64,000 nt of DNA from Janthinobacterium sp. TB1-E2. GTDB taxonomy: Bacteria; Pseudomonadota; Gammaproteobacteria; Burkholderiales; Burkholderiaceae_D. This document shows, one piece after another, positions 15,219-24,443 of the stretch (positions are counted from its first letter, which is position 1; every line of letters begins with the position of its first letter). Under the pieces are notes generated by a model that saw only the letters and a program-made list of their open reading frames with translations, ran no database searches and had not been told where the DNA came from. The translations under genes were made by a program, and so were the position numbers. The stretch lies in contig NZ_CP142523.1 in the NCBI RefSeq assembly GCF_036885605.1, positions 5,580,001 to 5,644,000 on the forward strand. Direction: 5' to 3'.

Positions 15219-16970
15219 CTATGACAGCTTTTTCGCCAGCAGCACGGCATTGCGCCGGTCGCGCTCGGCTTGCACGATGTCCGTCGTGCGCGCTTCCGAC
15301 AGGCCTACCTCGTGCAATACCGTGGCCGTCAGCTGCAGCGCCGACTCCAGCGCCTCGGGCACGACCAGGGTGGCGCCCGCCAGTATCAGGGCCACGGCAT
15401 GCGCCTCGTCACGGGCCCGCGCATACACGGGCAGCTGCGGATATTCGCGGCGGATCGATTTCACGGCATGCAGCACGGAGGCCGCATGGTCCATCGTCAG
15501 CACGACGGCGGCAGCCCGGTCCGCATTCACCTTTTGCAACAGTTCCGCGCGCGACGCATCGCCGAAATACACGGGGAAACCGCGCGGATGCAGGGTCGTC
15601 ACCAGGCGCGCGTCGTTTTCAATCGCCACATACGCGATATCCTGCTCCGTCAGCACCTTGGCCAGCAACTGCCCCACCCGGCCGAAACCGGCGATGATGA
15701 CGGTGCTGCCCTGCGGCGGCAGCGCGCCGTGCGCCAGGTCGGCCAGCTGATGGTGGTGGCGCTGTTCCCACCAGTTGCCGAACGCGCGCGCCGCCTTGGC
15801 CAAGGCCGGCGTGGCAAACAGGCTCAGGCCCACCACCAGCATGACGAACTGCGCCACCTGCGGGCCGATCAGCTTGGTGCCGAGCGCATACGCGACGACG
15901 ATGAAGGCGAATTCGCCGCCCTGACCCAGCAGCACGCCCGTTTCCACGGCGCGCCCCCAGTGAAAGCCGCCGATGCGGAAAATCACGCTGATGACCAAGG
16001 TCTTCAGCGCAAACAGGCTCAGCACGGCCAAGGGAATCAGCACGGGCGACTTGAGGATTTCACGCACGTCGATCTGCATGCCCACGGACATGAAGAACAG
16101 CCCCATCAGCAAGCCCTTGAAGGGCTCGATCGTCACTTCCACTTCGTGGCGAAATTCCGTTTCCGCCAGCAGCAGGCCGGCCAGCAAGGCGCCCAGCGCC
16201 ATCGACAGGCCCGCCAGATACGTCAGGCCGGCGATGCCCAGGGTACTGAGCAAGGTCAGGGCCATGAACACGTCGGGCTGGTGCTTCTTGACAAAGAACT
16301 GGAACAGCGGGCGGATCACGCGGCGGCCCAGCAGATAGATGAGCAGGATGGCGCCCGCCGATTTCACGGCCGCAAAGCTGAGCAGGTAGGCCAGGTCGTC
16401 GCTGCGCCCGCTGGCGAAGACGTCGATCAGGATGAACAGCGGCACCACCATCAAATCCTGGAACATCAAGATGGAAAAACCCGCCTGGCCGGCCGGCGTC
16501 TGCAAAGAACGCTGATCGGTCAGCAACTGCATCACGACGGCCGTCGACGACAGCGACAGCACCAGGCCCAGCACGATGGACGCTTCCAGCGACAGGCCAA
16601 AGTAGTAGGCCACGCCGCCGATCAGGCAGGCGCTGACGGCCACCTGCCCCACGCCCGCGCCGAACACCCAGCGCCGCAGCGCCCACAGCCGTTCCGTCGA
16701 CAGCTCCAGGCCGATCATGAACATCAAGAACATCACGCCCAGCTCGGCCAGGCCGCTCACCTGCTCGGCCCGCACGAACGAGAAATACGTCAGCCACGTA
16801 AAATCGCCGGCCCACAGGCCGAAGCCGAACGGGCCGAACAGGGCGCCCACGGCCAGGAAGCCCAGCACCTGGTTGACCTTCAGGCGTTGCAATAGCGGGA
16901 TAAAAATCCCGGCCAGGGCGAGAAACAGCAGGGTTTCTCGCAAATACGGTAAGGCGTGCTGCTCTTCCAA
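15219..16970 (-). CDS. CPA2-family cation:proton antiporter with RCK domain (KefB/KefC-like)
   Basis: Inner-membrane antiporter of 583 residues. About twelve hydrophobic segments fill residues 5-385, then a cytoplasmic nucleotide-binding RCK/TrkA-N domain begins at STVIIAGFGRVGQLLAKVL near residue 417. This is the architecture of KefB/KefC and YbaL, which exchange potassium or sodium for protons and can be gated by ligands. The start is a TTG with TTAGGA upstream, as no ATG occurs before the first helix. It lies next to the potassium-type channel, on the same strand. Confidence 0.9.
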   Translation of the reverse strand: MEEQHALPYLRETLLFLALAGIFIPLLQRLKVNQVLGFLAVGALFGPFGFGLWAGDFTWLTYFSFVRAEQVSGLAELGVMFLMFMIGLELSTERLWALRRWVFGAGVGQVAVSACLIGGVAYYFGLSLEASIVLGLVLSLSSTAVVMQLLTDQRSLQTPAGQAGFSILMFQDLMVVPLFILIDVFASGRSDDLAYLLSFAAVKSAGAILLIYLLGRRVIRPLFQFFVKKHQPDVFMALTLLSTLGIAGLTYLAGLSMALGALLAGLLLAETEFRHEVEVTIEPFKGLLMGLFFMSVGMQIDVREILKSPVLIPLAVLSLFALKTLVISVIFRIGGFHWGRAVETGVLLGQGGEFAFIVVAYALGTKLIGPQVAQFVMLVVGLSLFATPALAKAARAFGNWWEQRHHHQLADLAHGALPPQGSTVIIAGFGRVGQLLAKVLTEQDIAYVAIENDARLVTTLHPRGFPVYFGDASRAELLQKVNADRAAAVVLTMDHAASVLHAVKSIRREYPQLPVYARARDEAHAVALILAGATLVVPEALESALQLTATVLHEVGLSEARTTDIVQAERDRRNAVLLAKKLS

Positions 16971-17082
16971 AATAGTCCTAACTTAATGATATCCATGCCG
17001 AATTGGCAATTATTGCATGCTGGGTCGTGGCAAAACAGGCGCACCCGCGATATTTTTTGCCTAAAAGCAACACAGCCGTTCT

Positions 17083-18315
17083 CTATTTCGGCGGCGCCAG
17101 CATGTCCGCGCGGGGACGGTCCCAGCCCGGCACGTAGGCGGGGCATGGCCGGCTGCGGAACTGTTGCAATTCGACGGTCGTGAAATTGGGCTGCATGCCA
17201 GGATTGAAACGCACGTCCGTCAGCTTGTCGGCATTCAATCTGGGCATGCGCGCAAAGCGGAACCAGGCATCGACATAGCAATTGTCTTCCTGCAAGGCGC
17301 GCAAGGCGGCCAGGCTGCCCGCCGCCCGGGCGGACACGGCGATGCCGGGCGCCAGTTGCTGCTCCTTCTTGCCCGTCTCGGCCAGCCCGGCCGGACAAGC
17401 GGCGGGCGCCAGCGATGCGGGCAGCAGGCTCAGGGTGCCGCGCCGCAAGGTGTACACGTCCGTCTTGCTGTCGAGCGAGACATAGATCCAGCACAGCGGA
17501 TTGCTGGGGAAAGCCGTCATCGCCACGTCCCACACGCGCGTGCCGGGGTCAAGGCGCTGCACGGCCGCCTCGATGCGCGTACGGCCGAGGGCGGAAGCCA
17601 CGCCCTGCGTACCGATGAAGGTGGCGGCCAGCGCAAAGGCCAGCAGCAGTGGTCCCCGCCCCCGCTCGCCAGCCCGTCCCTGCAGCACGGCCAGGATCAC
17701 GCCCAGCCCCAGCAGCACGGCCAGCGAGGCGGGCGCCAGATAGGTTTTATAGGTGAAGAAACACAGGGCCGCCGCCAGCCCCGCCAGCAGCACGCTTTTG
17801 ACGATGCCGTAAGGCACAGACATGATCACGGGCACGCCCAGCAGCACCCAGAACATCGGCTCGACAATGAAGACCATGTCGCCATACAGCCAGCGGCTGT
17901 CGAACGGATAAAACGGGTGCAAGCCATAGGAATTGAGAAAATCCATGCTCATGTGCAAGCAGAATCCCAGCAGCAGGCAGGCGGCCAGGCCGATGCGGGC
18001 GGGCACGCTTTCCTTCAGCAGACGGCGCGCGCCCGGCCATAGCAGCCACAGCAAGGCCAGCAAGATCAGCGCCTGGGGCAAGGCCAGCAGCAAGGTATGC
18101 GTGTGGCCACGGTGGTGCAGCATGTAGCCGAACGGGCGCGGCAACAACTTGGTCAGCACCAGGTCGAGGTCGGGCGCGTTGCTGGCAAACCATGCCGAAA
18201 ATAGAAACAGCGCACGCCGGGTGCGCTGCGCGGGTAGTTGCGGCTCGGGCGGCAGGCTGCGGTGTACCAGTTCGCCGACCCCGAGGCCGATGACCGAATG
18301 CGTAATATTATCCAT
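17083..18315 (-). CDS. YdjM/DUF457-family membrane-bound metal-dependent hydrolase
   Basis: Inner-membrane protein of 410 residues with eight or so hydrophobic segments in the first 250 residues. It begins MDNITHSVIGLGVGELVHR and has GHTHTL and MDFLNSYGLHPFYPFDSRW, the conserved His/Asp positions of the YdjM (DUF457) family of predicted metal-dependent hydrolases. The C-terminal 150 residues are soluble, probably periplasmic. Substrate unknown. Single gene flanked upstream by a family A palindrome. Confidence 0.85.
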   Translation of the reverse strand: MDNITHSVIGLGVGELVHRSLPPEPQLPAQRTRRALFLFSAWFASNAPDLDLVLTKLLPRPFGYMLHHRGHTHTLLLALPQALILLALLWLLWPGARRLLKESVPARIGLAACLLLGFCLHMSMDFLNSYGLHPFYPFDSRWLYGDMVFIVEPMFWVLLGVPVIMSVPYGIVKSVLLAGLAAALCFFTYKTYLAPASLAVLLGLGVILAVLQGRAGERGRGPLLLAFALAATFIGTQGVASALGRTRIEAAVQRLDPGTRVWDVAMTAFPSNPLCWIYVSLDSKTDVYTLRRGTLSLLPASLAPAACPAGLAETGKKEQQLAPGIAVSARAAGSLAALRALQEDNCYVDAWFRFARMPRLNADKLTDVRFNPGMQPNFTTVELQQFRSRPCPAYVPGWDRPRADMLAPPK

Positions 18316-18357
18316 CGGGCAATTTTACAGGATGCGGCCACCCCAAGAGCAAAGGCT

Positions 18358-18384
18358 GGGGTCGTACCCTCAGGTTACGACCCC
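18358..18384. repeat. Family A palindrome, GGGGTCGTA variant
   Basis: Inverted repeat with nine-base arms GGGGTCGTA and TACGACCCC. It lies between the start of the DUF457 gene and the stop of the GDYXXLXY gene, both on the minus strand. Same size (27 bases) and outer GGGG/CCCC as the other family A members. Confidence 0.7.
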
Positions 18385-18417
18385 GGATTCTGCCATTGGA
18401 TTTGTTCAATCAAGCGG

Positions 18418-20079
18418 CTACAGCGCCTGTAAATCTTCCCCGCGCATGCCCACCAGCAAGGCGCGGCCATCGGGCAGCACGCGGAACTCGCCATAGCGCG
18501 CCTTTTCCCAGCGCGCCGCCTCGCCTTCCTTGAAGAACCAGGCATCGCTGACCAGCACCCAGTTCCCATCCTTCGGCGTCAGCTCGAGCAGGAATTCGCC
18601 GGGCGCCAGCGCCTCTTTGGTGTAGGGGCGCAGCAGTTCCGCCACGCCGCGCGCATCGCGCCTGGCCACGACGAAAGGCCGGCCGGGCGCCCGCTCCACG
18701 CTGGCCAACGTGCTCAGCACACCCAGGTTGACGAAATTGAGGCGCATGTAGTCGCCCTGCATCAGCGAGCGGGGATCGACCGGTTCCAGCGCCACGAAGA
18801 TTGCTTCCCCCTTGGCAATCAGCTGCTCTTTTTGCCAGATGCCGCCATTGGCGACCAACAACACCAGCAGCAATCCGCCCAGCACGCCCAGGCGCAAGAA
18901 GCGGCGTTCGACCGCCACGCCCGCCGGTTTGCTTTCCACCAGGTGCAGCACGGCGCCGCGCGTGGCCAGCCACGACAGGGCGCACAGCACGGCGCCCGCG
19001 ATCGCCAGCAGCGCCGCCTTGCTGGCCAGCGGCCAGGCCAGCTGGTAATAAAAGCTGCCGATGATCCACGCCGCCGCCAGCACGGCCGCCACGGCCACGC
19101 GCGAGCGCCCGCTCGTCACGCAATACGCAAGGATCAGCAGCACGGGCCCCAGCCCCGGCATGAACCACGCCAGCACGATCAGCACCAGCGCCACGCCGAT
19201 GGCGGGCAACTGGCGCAGCGCCGGCCAGCGCCACCCCGTCCAGGCAGCAGCCGCCGCGGCCAGCACGAGCGACACGCCATTCAAGGCCTGCGCATACCAG
19301 GCAATACCCTGGTGCCGGGTCACTTCGCGCGCCACTTCGCCGGCAAAGCCACCGCCCAAGGCACCGCCCAGCATGAAGGTCATGCCCGACCAGAAGACCA
19401 GCCCCAGCAAGATCGCCAATACCCACCCCGTCGACAGCGATTCCAGGAAGGCGGCGACGGGCGCGCCGCGGCCATCATTGAACGCTTGCTTCTGCAGCCA
19501 GTGGGCGGCCAGCCACAGTGCCAGGGCCAGCATCCAGGCCAGATACAGTTGTGTGGGATCGTTCTCGAAAATCCAGTCGCGCGTGCTATCGACGATACCC
19601 AGCCCCAGCAAGCCGCAGGCGACCAGTCCCAGCAGCACGCGCAGCCAGTCGCGCGGCAAGGCGGCGGCCACCACCAGGCACGCCAGGCACAGCAGCAGCG
19701 ACGCCGTCTGCGTGGAATAGTCGCGGTACAGGGCATAGCCGAGCAAGCCGCCGCCCACGAGCAGGCAGGGCACGGCCAGTTGTTCGACGAACAGCGCCAC
19801 GCCGCGCGTGCGGATCAGCAGCACGGCCACGACCAGCACGATGGCGGCCACGACATACGCGCCGGGACCGTGGCGCACGATGCTTTCCAGGCCCACGCCC
19901 AGCGCAATCATCAGGGGAATGGCGGCCAGCCAGGCGCCGAATGCCGTCATCAGCACCAGCGGCCACGGCCGAACATCCTGCACGGGGCGGGTGGCGTTGG
20001 GCGGCAACAGGCCCGCGCGCGTGGCGTCGTCGATCAGGGTGGCGAGCGCATCGGTTCGTTGAGTATTGATATTGCTCAT
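18418..20079 (-). CDS. DUF4401/GDYXXLXY-domain membrane protein
   Basis: Membrane protein of 553 residues. About twelve hydrophobic helices fill residues 40-390, followed by a soluble domain with GDYMRLNF near residue 450, the motif that names the GDYXXLXY family. The ATG at MSNINTQ overlaps the stop of the DUF2157 gene by ATGA; the eight upstream codons are shadow. The DUF2157-GDYXXLXY pair is common in proteobacteria; its function is not known to me. Confidence 0.85.
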   Translation of the reverse strand: MSNINTQRTDALATLIDDATRAGLLPPNATRPVQDVRPWPLVLMTAFGAWLAAIPLMIALGVGLESIVRHGPGAYVVAAIVLVVAVLLIRTRGVALFVEQLAVPCLLVGGGLLGYALYRDYSTQTASLLLCLACLVVAAALPRDWLRVLLGLVACGLLGLGIVDSTRDWIFENDPTQLYLAWMLALALWLAAHWLQKQAFNDGRGAPVAAFLESLSTGWVLAILLGLVFWSGMTFMLGGALGGGFAGEVAREVTRHQGIAWYAQALNGVSLVLAAAAAAWTGWRWPALRQLPAIGVALVLIVLAWFMPGLGPVLLILAYCVTSGRSRVAVAAVLAAAWIIGSFYYQLAWPLASKAALLAIAGAVLCALSWLATRGAVLHLVESKPAGVAVERRFLRLGVLGGLLLVLLVANGGIWQKEQLIAKGEAIFVALEPVDPRSLMQGDYMRLNFVNLGVLSTLASVERAPGRPFVVARRDARGVAELLRPYTKEALAPGEFLLELTPKDGNWVLVSDAWFFKEGEAARWEKARYGEFRVLPDGRALLVGMRGEDLQAL

Positions 20080-21035
20080 GCCGCCTCCCGGCGCGTGCGC
20101 CACAGGATGCCTTGCACGGTCAGCGCCAGCAGCACGGCGGCCAGCAAGCCCAGCACGGTCAGCGCGCCGACGCCATCGCCATGGCCGTTGAACAGCACGT
20201 GCGTCAGGCCGCCCACCAGCAAGGTGTTGATACCGAGCGCCACGGCGCTCAGGCCGAACACGTCAAAGAACCGGCCGGTGGCCAGCAGGACGCCGGCGAC
20301 GAGCAGCAAGCCCAGTCCGGCCCAGTACGGCGATTCGATCTCATTGCCGAACAGGGCGCTGACGGCCGTGCCCGTGATGAGGATGGTGGCCAGCACCAGG
20401 CCCAGGCGCAGGGCCCAGCTGCCCGCGCCCGTCCAGCGCGCCAGCAGGGGCGAGACAAACGCACAGGCAAGCAGCACGGCCAGCCAGCCGCTGAGGAAAA
20501 TGCTCAGGTCGGACGAATCGATGCGCCAGCTATGGCGCACGTGGGCCTGCATCCACAGCGTGACGGCCGTCGACAGTACCAGCATCCACGGCGTCCACAG
20601 CACGTCGCTGCGCGCGACAAAACACAGGGGCAAGGCCAGCACGGCCCACAGGGCGAACAGCTGCCATGGATCGGCGCCCGTCTGGTAGGTCTGGCCGAAA
20701 TACGCGAACAGGCCGCCGATGGCCAGCAAGGCCAGCAACAACAAGGGAACGCGCGCCTTGGGCACGGCAAACGCGCCCACGCAGGCGGCGGCAAACATGC
20801 CTTGCAGCAGGGCAAAGCGGCCCATGCGGCCGAAGTCTTCCCAATTGGCGGCCACCCAGCAGATCAGGCCCATGCCCAGCAAGGCGGCCCCCAGCACGGC
20901 CACGCCGCGCGGCAGCCAGTGGGCCAGGCGCGCCGGTTCGCGCTGGAAACCGGCCACTTCCTGCAACTGCCGGGTTTGTTGGGCATCGAGCGCATGGGCC
21001 GAGGCGAGTTGGTACACGGCGAGGCGTAAATCCAT
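20076..21035 (-). CDS. DUF2157 domain-containing membrane protein
   Basis: Membrane protein of 319 residues: a short cytoplasmic N-terminus, then about ten closely spaced hydrophobic helices. The pattern WLPRGVAVLGAALLGMGLICWVAANWEDFGRMGRF near residue 45 is typical of DUF2157. It forms a two-gene operon with the following GDYXXLXY protein, with overlapping stop and start, so the two probably form a complex. No catalytic motif is visible. Confidence 0.85.
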   Translation of the reverse strand: MDLRLAVYQLASAHALDAQQTRQLQEVAGFQREPARLAHWLPRGVAVLGAALLGMGLICWVAANWEDFGRMGRFALLQGMFAAACVGAFAVPKARVPLLLLALLAIGGLFAYFGQTYQTGADPWQLFALWAVLALPLCFVARSDVLWTPWMLVLSTAVTLWMQAHVRHSWRIDSSDLSIFLSGWLAVLLACAFVSPLLARWTGAGSWALRLGLVLATILITGTAVSALFGNEIESPYWAGLGLLLVAGVLLATGRFFDVFGLSAVALGINTLLVGGLTHVLFNGHGDGVGALTVLGLLAAVLLALTVQGILWRTRREAA

Positions 21036-21074
21036 CGTCTGCTTTCTATTGATTTTTAGTATGGAAAGAAAGTG

Positions 21075-21365
21075 TCAGCGCTCGACGCTGACGCCGCGCC
21101 AGAAGGCGACGTGGCCAGCAATTTGCTTGGCGGCATCCTTGGGCTGGGGGTAATACCAGGCCGCGTTGGCATTGACCTGGCCGTCGACGACGAGGTCGTA
21201 ATAGCTGGCCGTGCCCTTCCACGGGCAGATGCTCGTGTGGCTGCTGGGACGCAGGTAGTCCTGCGTCACGGCCGACAAAGGAAAATATATATTGTTTTCA
21301 ACGACTTGCACCTGCGCATCGGTCGCTTGCGCGATGACGGCGCCATTCCAGCGGGCTGTTGGCAT
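21075..21365 (-). CDS. DUF427 domain-containing protein
   Basis: Small cytoplasmic protein of 96 residues, the normal DUF427 length. Conserved blocks are YFPLSAV, CPWKGTASYYDLVVDG and AWYYPQPKDAAKQIAGHVAFW. The start at MPTARW follows AAGGAGG at eight bases; the frame extends six codons further but that part contains the ribosome-binding site itself. DUF427 proteins are nucleotidyltransferase-like by fold in databases, but their role is not established. Confidence 0.9.
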   Translation of the reverse strand: MPTARWNGAVIAQATDAQVQVVENNIYFPLSAVTQDYLRPSSHTSICPWKGTASYYDLVVDGQVNANAAWYYPQPKDAAKQIAGHVAFWRGVSVER

Positions 21366-21435
21366 TTGGCTATCCTCCTTCACTGCGGAGTGTAGCCGAA
21401 ATTAACCGTCATGGCGCGCGCCATTGGCGCCTGGT

Positions 21436-22107
21436 TCAGGCGCCGGCGATGATCTGGCGCAAGGCTTGCTCGAACACCTCAGGCGGCTGGCCGCCGGAAA
21501 TCAAATGGCGCTCGTTGATGATGACGGCCGGCACCGAGTTGATGCCGTTCTGCTGGTAGAACTGTTCCTGCGCGCGCACCTCGTCCGCATAGGCGCCGGA
21601 TGCCAGGACGTCGGCCGCTTTCGCGGTGTCCAGCCCCACTTTGCCGGCCACGGCCAGCAGCACCTCGTGCGAGGATGGATCCTGGCCTTGGGTGAAGTAG
21701 GCATCGAACAGCGCCATCTTGAGTTCCTTCTGGCGCCCTTCCAGAGCGGCCCAGTGCAGCAGACGGTGGGCGTCAAACGTGTTGTAGATGCGGCCGCGCT
21801 TGTCCATGGCGAAGGTAAAGCCCAGCTGCTCGCCGCGCGCGCGGATCGCTTCGCGCGACTGCGCCATCTGTTCCGGGGTGGAACCGTATTTGCGGGCGAT
21901 GTGTTCGCCGACATCCTCGCCTTCGGGCGGCATGTTGGCGTTCAGCTCGAAAGGCTGGAAGTGGATGTCGGCCTGGACGGTGTCTTGCAGCTTGTCCAGC
22001 GCCTGCTCCAGCGATTTCAGGCCGACCACGCACCAGGGGCAGGAAACGTCGGAAACGAAATCGATACGGACGGGAGTGGGTGTGGCGGAGGAGGTAGAAA
22101 CAGTCAT
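21436..22107 (-). CDS. DsbA-family oxidoreductase (FrnE-like)
   Basis: Thioredoxin-fold protein of 223 residues with a CPWC active site near residue 24 (FVSDVSCPWCVVG) and the insertion of the DsbA family. There is no signal peptide, so it is cytoplasmic, like FrnE and 2-hydroxychromene-2-carboxylate isomerase relatives. The C-terminal VPAVIINERHLISGGQPPEVF carries the cis-proline loop. Likely a thiol-disulfide oxidoreductase; substrate not predictable. Confidence 0.88.
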   Translation of the reverse strand: MTVSTSSATPTPVRIDFVSDVSCPWCVVGLKSLEQALDKLQDTVQADIHFQPFELNANMPPEGEDVGEHIARKYGSTPEQMAQSREAIRARGEQLGFTFAMDKRGRIYNTFDAHRLLHWAALEGRQKELKMALFDAYFTQGQDPSSHEVLLAVAGKVGLDTAKAADVLASGAYADEVRAQEQFYQQNGINSVPAVIINERHLISGGQPPEVFEQALRQIIAGA

Positions 22108-22163
22108 GGTGGGCAGCCTTTGCGCGAGTCGGTGGCGGCCGCACCGCGCGGCGCCGCAAGGTT

Positions 22164-22190
22164 GGGGTCAGACCCGGCGGGTCTGACCCC
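22164..22190. repeat. Family A palindrome, identical to the one at 4383
   Basis: Arms GGGGTCAGACCC and GGGTCTGACCCC around GGC; all 27 bases match the copy at 4383-4409. It separates the start of the DsbA-like gene from the stop of plsY. Confidence 0.85.
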
Positions 22191-22196
22191 GGCATT

Positions 22197-22841
22197 TTAC
22201 TTTTTCTTGACGGGCGCCTTGGCCGCATCCTTCTTGCCGCCGATCTTGCTTTCCTTGCCAGAGAGCAAGTTCGCGATATTCTGGCTGTGGCGGTAAGCGA
22301 GCAGCACGCTCATGACGATGACGGACAGCAAGATGGGATCGACGCCGAACAGCAAGCCATAGTAAAACGGCGCGAACAGGGCCGCCACCAGCGCTGCCAG
22401 CGAAGAATAGCGAAACGCGTAGGCGATGATCAGCCAGGTGGCCAGAGTCGCCAGGCCCAGCCATGGATTGATGCCCAGCAGCACGCCGAGGGCCGTCGCC
22501 ACGCCCTTGCCGCCGACGAAGCGGAAGAACACGGGCCACAGATGGCCGAGGAAGACGGCGATGGCCACCAGGGCCACGGCCGTGTCGCCCACGCCCAGCG
22601 CGCCGGCAAAGTGGTCGGCCAGGAACACGGCCAGCCAGCCCTTGGCACCATCGCCCAGCAGGGTCATGATGGCGGCGCCTTTGTTGCCGCTGCGCAGCAC
22701 GTTGGTGGCGCCCGGATTTTTCGAGCCATAGGTGCGCGGATCGGCAATGCCGTAGACCTTGCTCATCACCACGGCAAACGATATCGAGCCGAGCAAGTAA
22801 GCGGCCACTGTCATTGCCACGGTTGTGATTACTGGATTCAT
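22197..22841 (-). CDS. plsY: Acyl-phosphate:glycerol-3-phosphate acyltransferase PlsY
   Basis: Inner-membrane acyltransferase that moves an acyl group from acyl-phosphate to glycerol-3-phosphate in the first step of phospholipid synthesis. The 214-residue protein has five hydrophobic segments and the three PlsY motifs: LLGSISFAVV, RTYGSKNPGATNVLRSGNKGAA and GGKGVATALG. The C-terminus is unusually long and lysine-rich (KESKIGGKKDAAKAPVKKK). AGGGAAGAA precedes the ATG. Confidence 0.96.
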   Translation of the reverse strand: MNPVITTVAMTVAAYLLGSISFAVVMSKVYGIADPRTYGSKNPGATNVLRSGNKGAAIMTLLGDGAKGWLAVFLADHFAGALGVGDTAVALVAIAVFLGHLWPVFFRFVGGKGVATALGVLLGINPWLGLATLATWLIIAYAFRYSSLAALVAALFAPFYYGLLFGVDPILLSVIVMSVLLAYRHSQNIANLLSGKESKIGGKKDAAKAPVKKK

Positions 22842-22905
22842 TTCTTCCCTTTATTGTGTTTATTACACCAGCATCGAGGCTGGCGCAGCAGAATATACAC
22901 CAGCA

Positions 22906-22928
22906 CCCCGCCTACGGACAGGGCGGGG
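22906..22928 (-). terminator. Stem-loop between ybaK and plsY
   Basis: CCCCGCC and GGCGGGG arms form a GC-rich stem ten bases beyond the ybaK stop. No T-run follows on the minus strand, so termination would be weak or factor-dependent. Confidence 0.4.
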
Positions 22929-22938
22929 ACTGGTTTTC

Positions 22939-23430
22939 TTAATCCTGCAAGGCGCACTGCACCGGCTTGGCTTGCAGCAAGTCAACAAGCACCTGTGGCG
23001 CCAACGAGACGAGGAAACCGCGCCGTCCGCCATTGATGTAGATGCGCGGCAAGTCCAGGATCGACGCTTCCACGTACACGGGCATGGTCTTCTTCGTGCC
23101 GAACGGCGAGGTGCCGCCGATCATGTAGCCGGAATGGCGCTGCGCCACGTCGGGCTTGCACGGCTCGACGGATTTGCAGCCGATGCCGCGCGCCAGGTTC
23201 TTGGTCGACACCTTGCAATCGCCATGCATGAGCACGATCAGCGGCTTGGCCGCCTCGTCCTGCATCACCAGGGTCTTGATCACATCGTGCTCGGGCACGC
23301 CAAGTTCGCGCGCCGACACGCTGGTGCCGCCGTGCTCTTCGTACGGATACGGGTGTTCTTCGAAGGAAACTTGATGCTTGCGCAGCAACTGCGTCGCCTG
23401 GGTTTCGGAAATATGCTCTTTTTTAGCCAT
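22939..23430 (-). CDS. ybaK: YbaK/EbsC-family Cys-tRNA(Pro) deacylase
   Basis: Cytoplasmic editing protein of 163 residues that hydrolyses cysteine mis-attached to tRNA-Pro. The YbaK fold is recognisable from VKTLVMQDEAAKPLIVLMHGDCKVSTKNLAR and GYMIGGTSPFGTKKTMPVYVE; the lysine in the VKTLV segment near residue 54 is the catalytically important one in the family. Only 37 bases separate it from the divergent nuclease/phosphatase gene. Confidence 0.92.
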   Translation of the reverse strand: MAKKEHISETQATQLLRKHQVSFEEHPYPYEEHGGTSVSARELGVPEHDVIKTLVMQDEAAKPLIVLMHGDCKVSTKNLARGIGCKSVEPCKPDVAQRHSGYMIGGTSPFGTKKTMPVYVEASILDLPRIYINGGRRGFLVSLAPQVLVDLLQAKPVQCALQD

Positions 23431-23467
23431 GCGTGATACGCTGATCGTTCAGTGAGGAGTGCTAATT

Positions 23468-24439
23468 ATGCAGGAAGAAATCCGCTTTGCCACATTCAAT
23501 GTCTGCAACCTTGCCCCCGCCGGGGCGAAATTGTATGACAACCTAGAACCGTTGAGCCCGGCGCAATACGCAGCCAAGGCGGAGTGGACGGCGCGGCAGA
23601 TCGACCTGCTCGACGCCGACGTGATCGGATTCCAGGAAATTTTCTCGCAAGCGGCCCTGCGTGACGTCCTGTCGCGCACGCGCCATTACCGCGAAGCCAC
23701 CGTGGCCGGTTACGACGCAATGGATATTGCCGGACGCATGCTGCCCACGGTGGCGCTCGTGTCGCGCTTGCCCCTGGTGGGCGCCGGTGTGGCCTGGGCG
23801 GATTTTCCCGCCGGCGTGAGCGTCTCCGCCGAGGACAACGCCTGCCGCTTCGCCCGCGCGCCCCTGCACGTCCAGGTCATCTTGCCTGGCGGACAGCTCA
23901 CGGACGTGGTCGTCGTGCACTTGAAATCGCGCCGGCCCGACTACCGCCATGGCGACGGCAACGATGCGGCCGCTTACGCGCTGGCCAACCTGCGCTCGCT
24001 GCAGCGGCGCGGCGCGGAAGCCGTGGCCCTGCGCGTGCTGGCAAGCGAACTGGGCCATAGCGGCCGTCCCCGCATCGTGCTGGGCGACTTCAACGACATC
24101 GCCAATGCCGTCACCACGGCCATCGTCATGGGCGCGGGCGCGCCGTGCGAACCGCATGGTGACATGCCGGAAATGCGCGCGCGCCTGTACGACGCCAACG
24201 CCATCCAGCTGCGCCAGGATGCCTTGCGCCACGTGGGCTACACGAATATCCACGACAGCGCCTACATGACGATCGACCACATCCTCGTGTCCGAACATTT
24301 TCATCCGGCCTCGCCGCGCGCCATCGGCGTGCTGCAGGAAGTGACGTATCTCAACGATCATTTGCTGCTGGGCCTGCCGCACGCATCCGACCATGGCCAG
24401 GTGCTGGCGCGCATCAGGCTGCTGGGAAATGTCCACTAA
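23468..24439 (+). CDS. Endonuclease/exonuclease/phosphatase-fold protein
   Basis: Protein of 323 residues with the DNase I-like fold. Key segments: FATFNVCNL at the N-terminus, DADVIGFQEIF near residue 48 (metal-binding Glu), VVVHLKSRR near 150, LGDFNDIAN near 205 and the C-terminal SDHGQVLARI with the catalytic Asp-His. No signal peptide. GAGGAG precedes this ATG; the GTG three codons upstream is less well placed. It could be a nuclease, a phosphodiesterase or a phosphatase. Confidence 0.9.
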   Translation: MQEEIRFATFNVCNLAPAGAKLYDNLEPLSPAQYAAKAEWTARQIDLLDADVIGFQEIFSQAALRDVLSRTRHYREATVAGYDAMDIAGRMLPTVALVSRLPLVGAGVAWADFPAGVSVSAEDNACRFARAPLHVQVILPGGQLTDVVVVHLKSRRPDYRHGDGNDAAAYALANLRSLQRRGAEAVALRVLASELGHSGRPRIVLGDFNDIANAVTTAIVMGAGAPCEPHGDMPEMRARLYDANAIQLRQDALRHVGYTNIHDSAYMTIDHILVSEHFHPASPRAIGVLQEVTYLNDHLLLGLPHASDHGQVLARIRLLGNVH

Positions 24440-24443
24440 TTAA

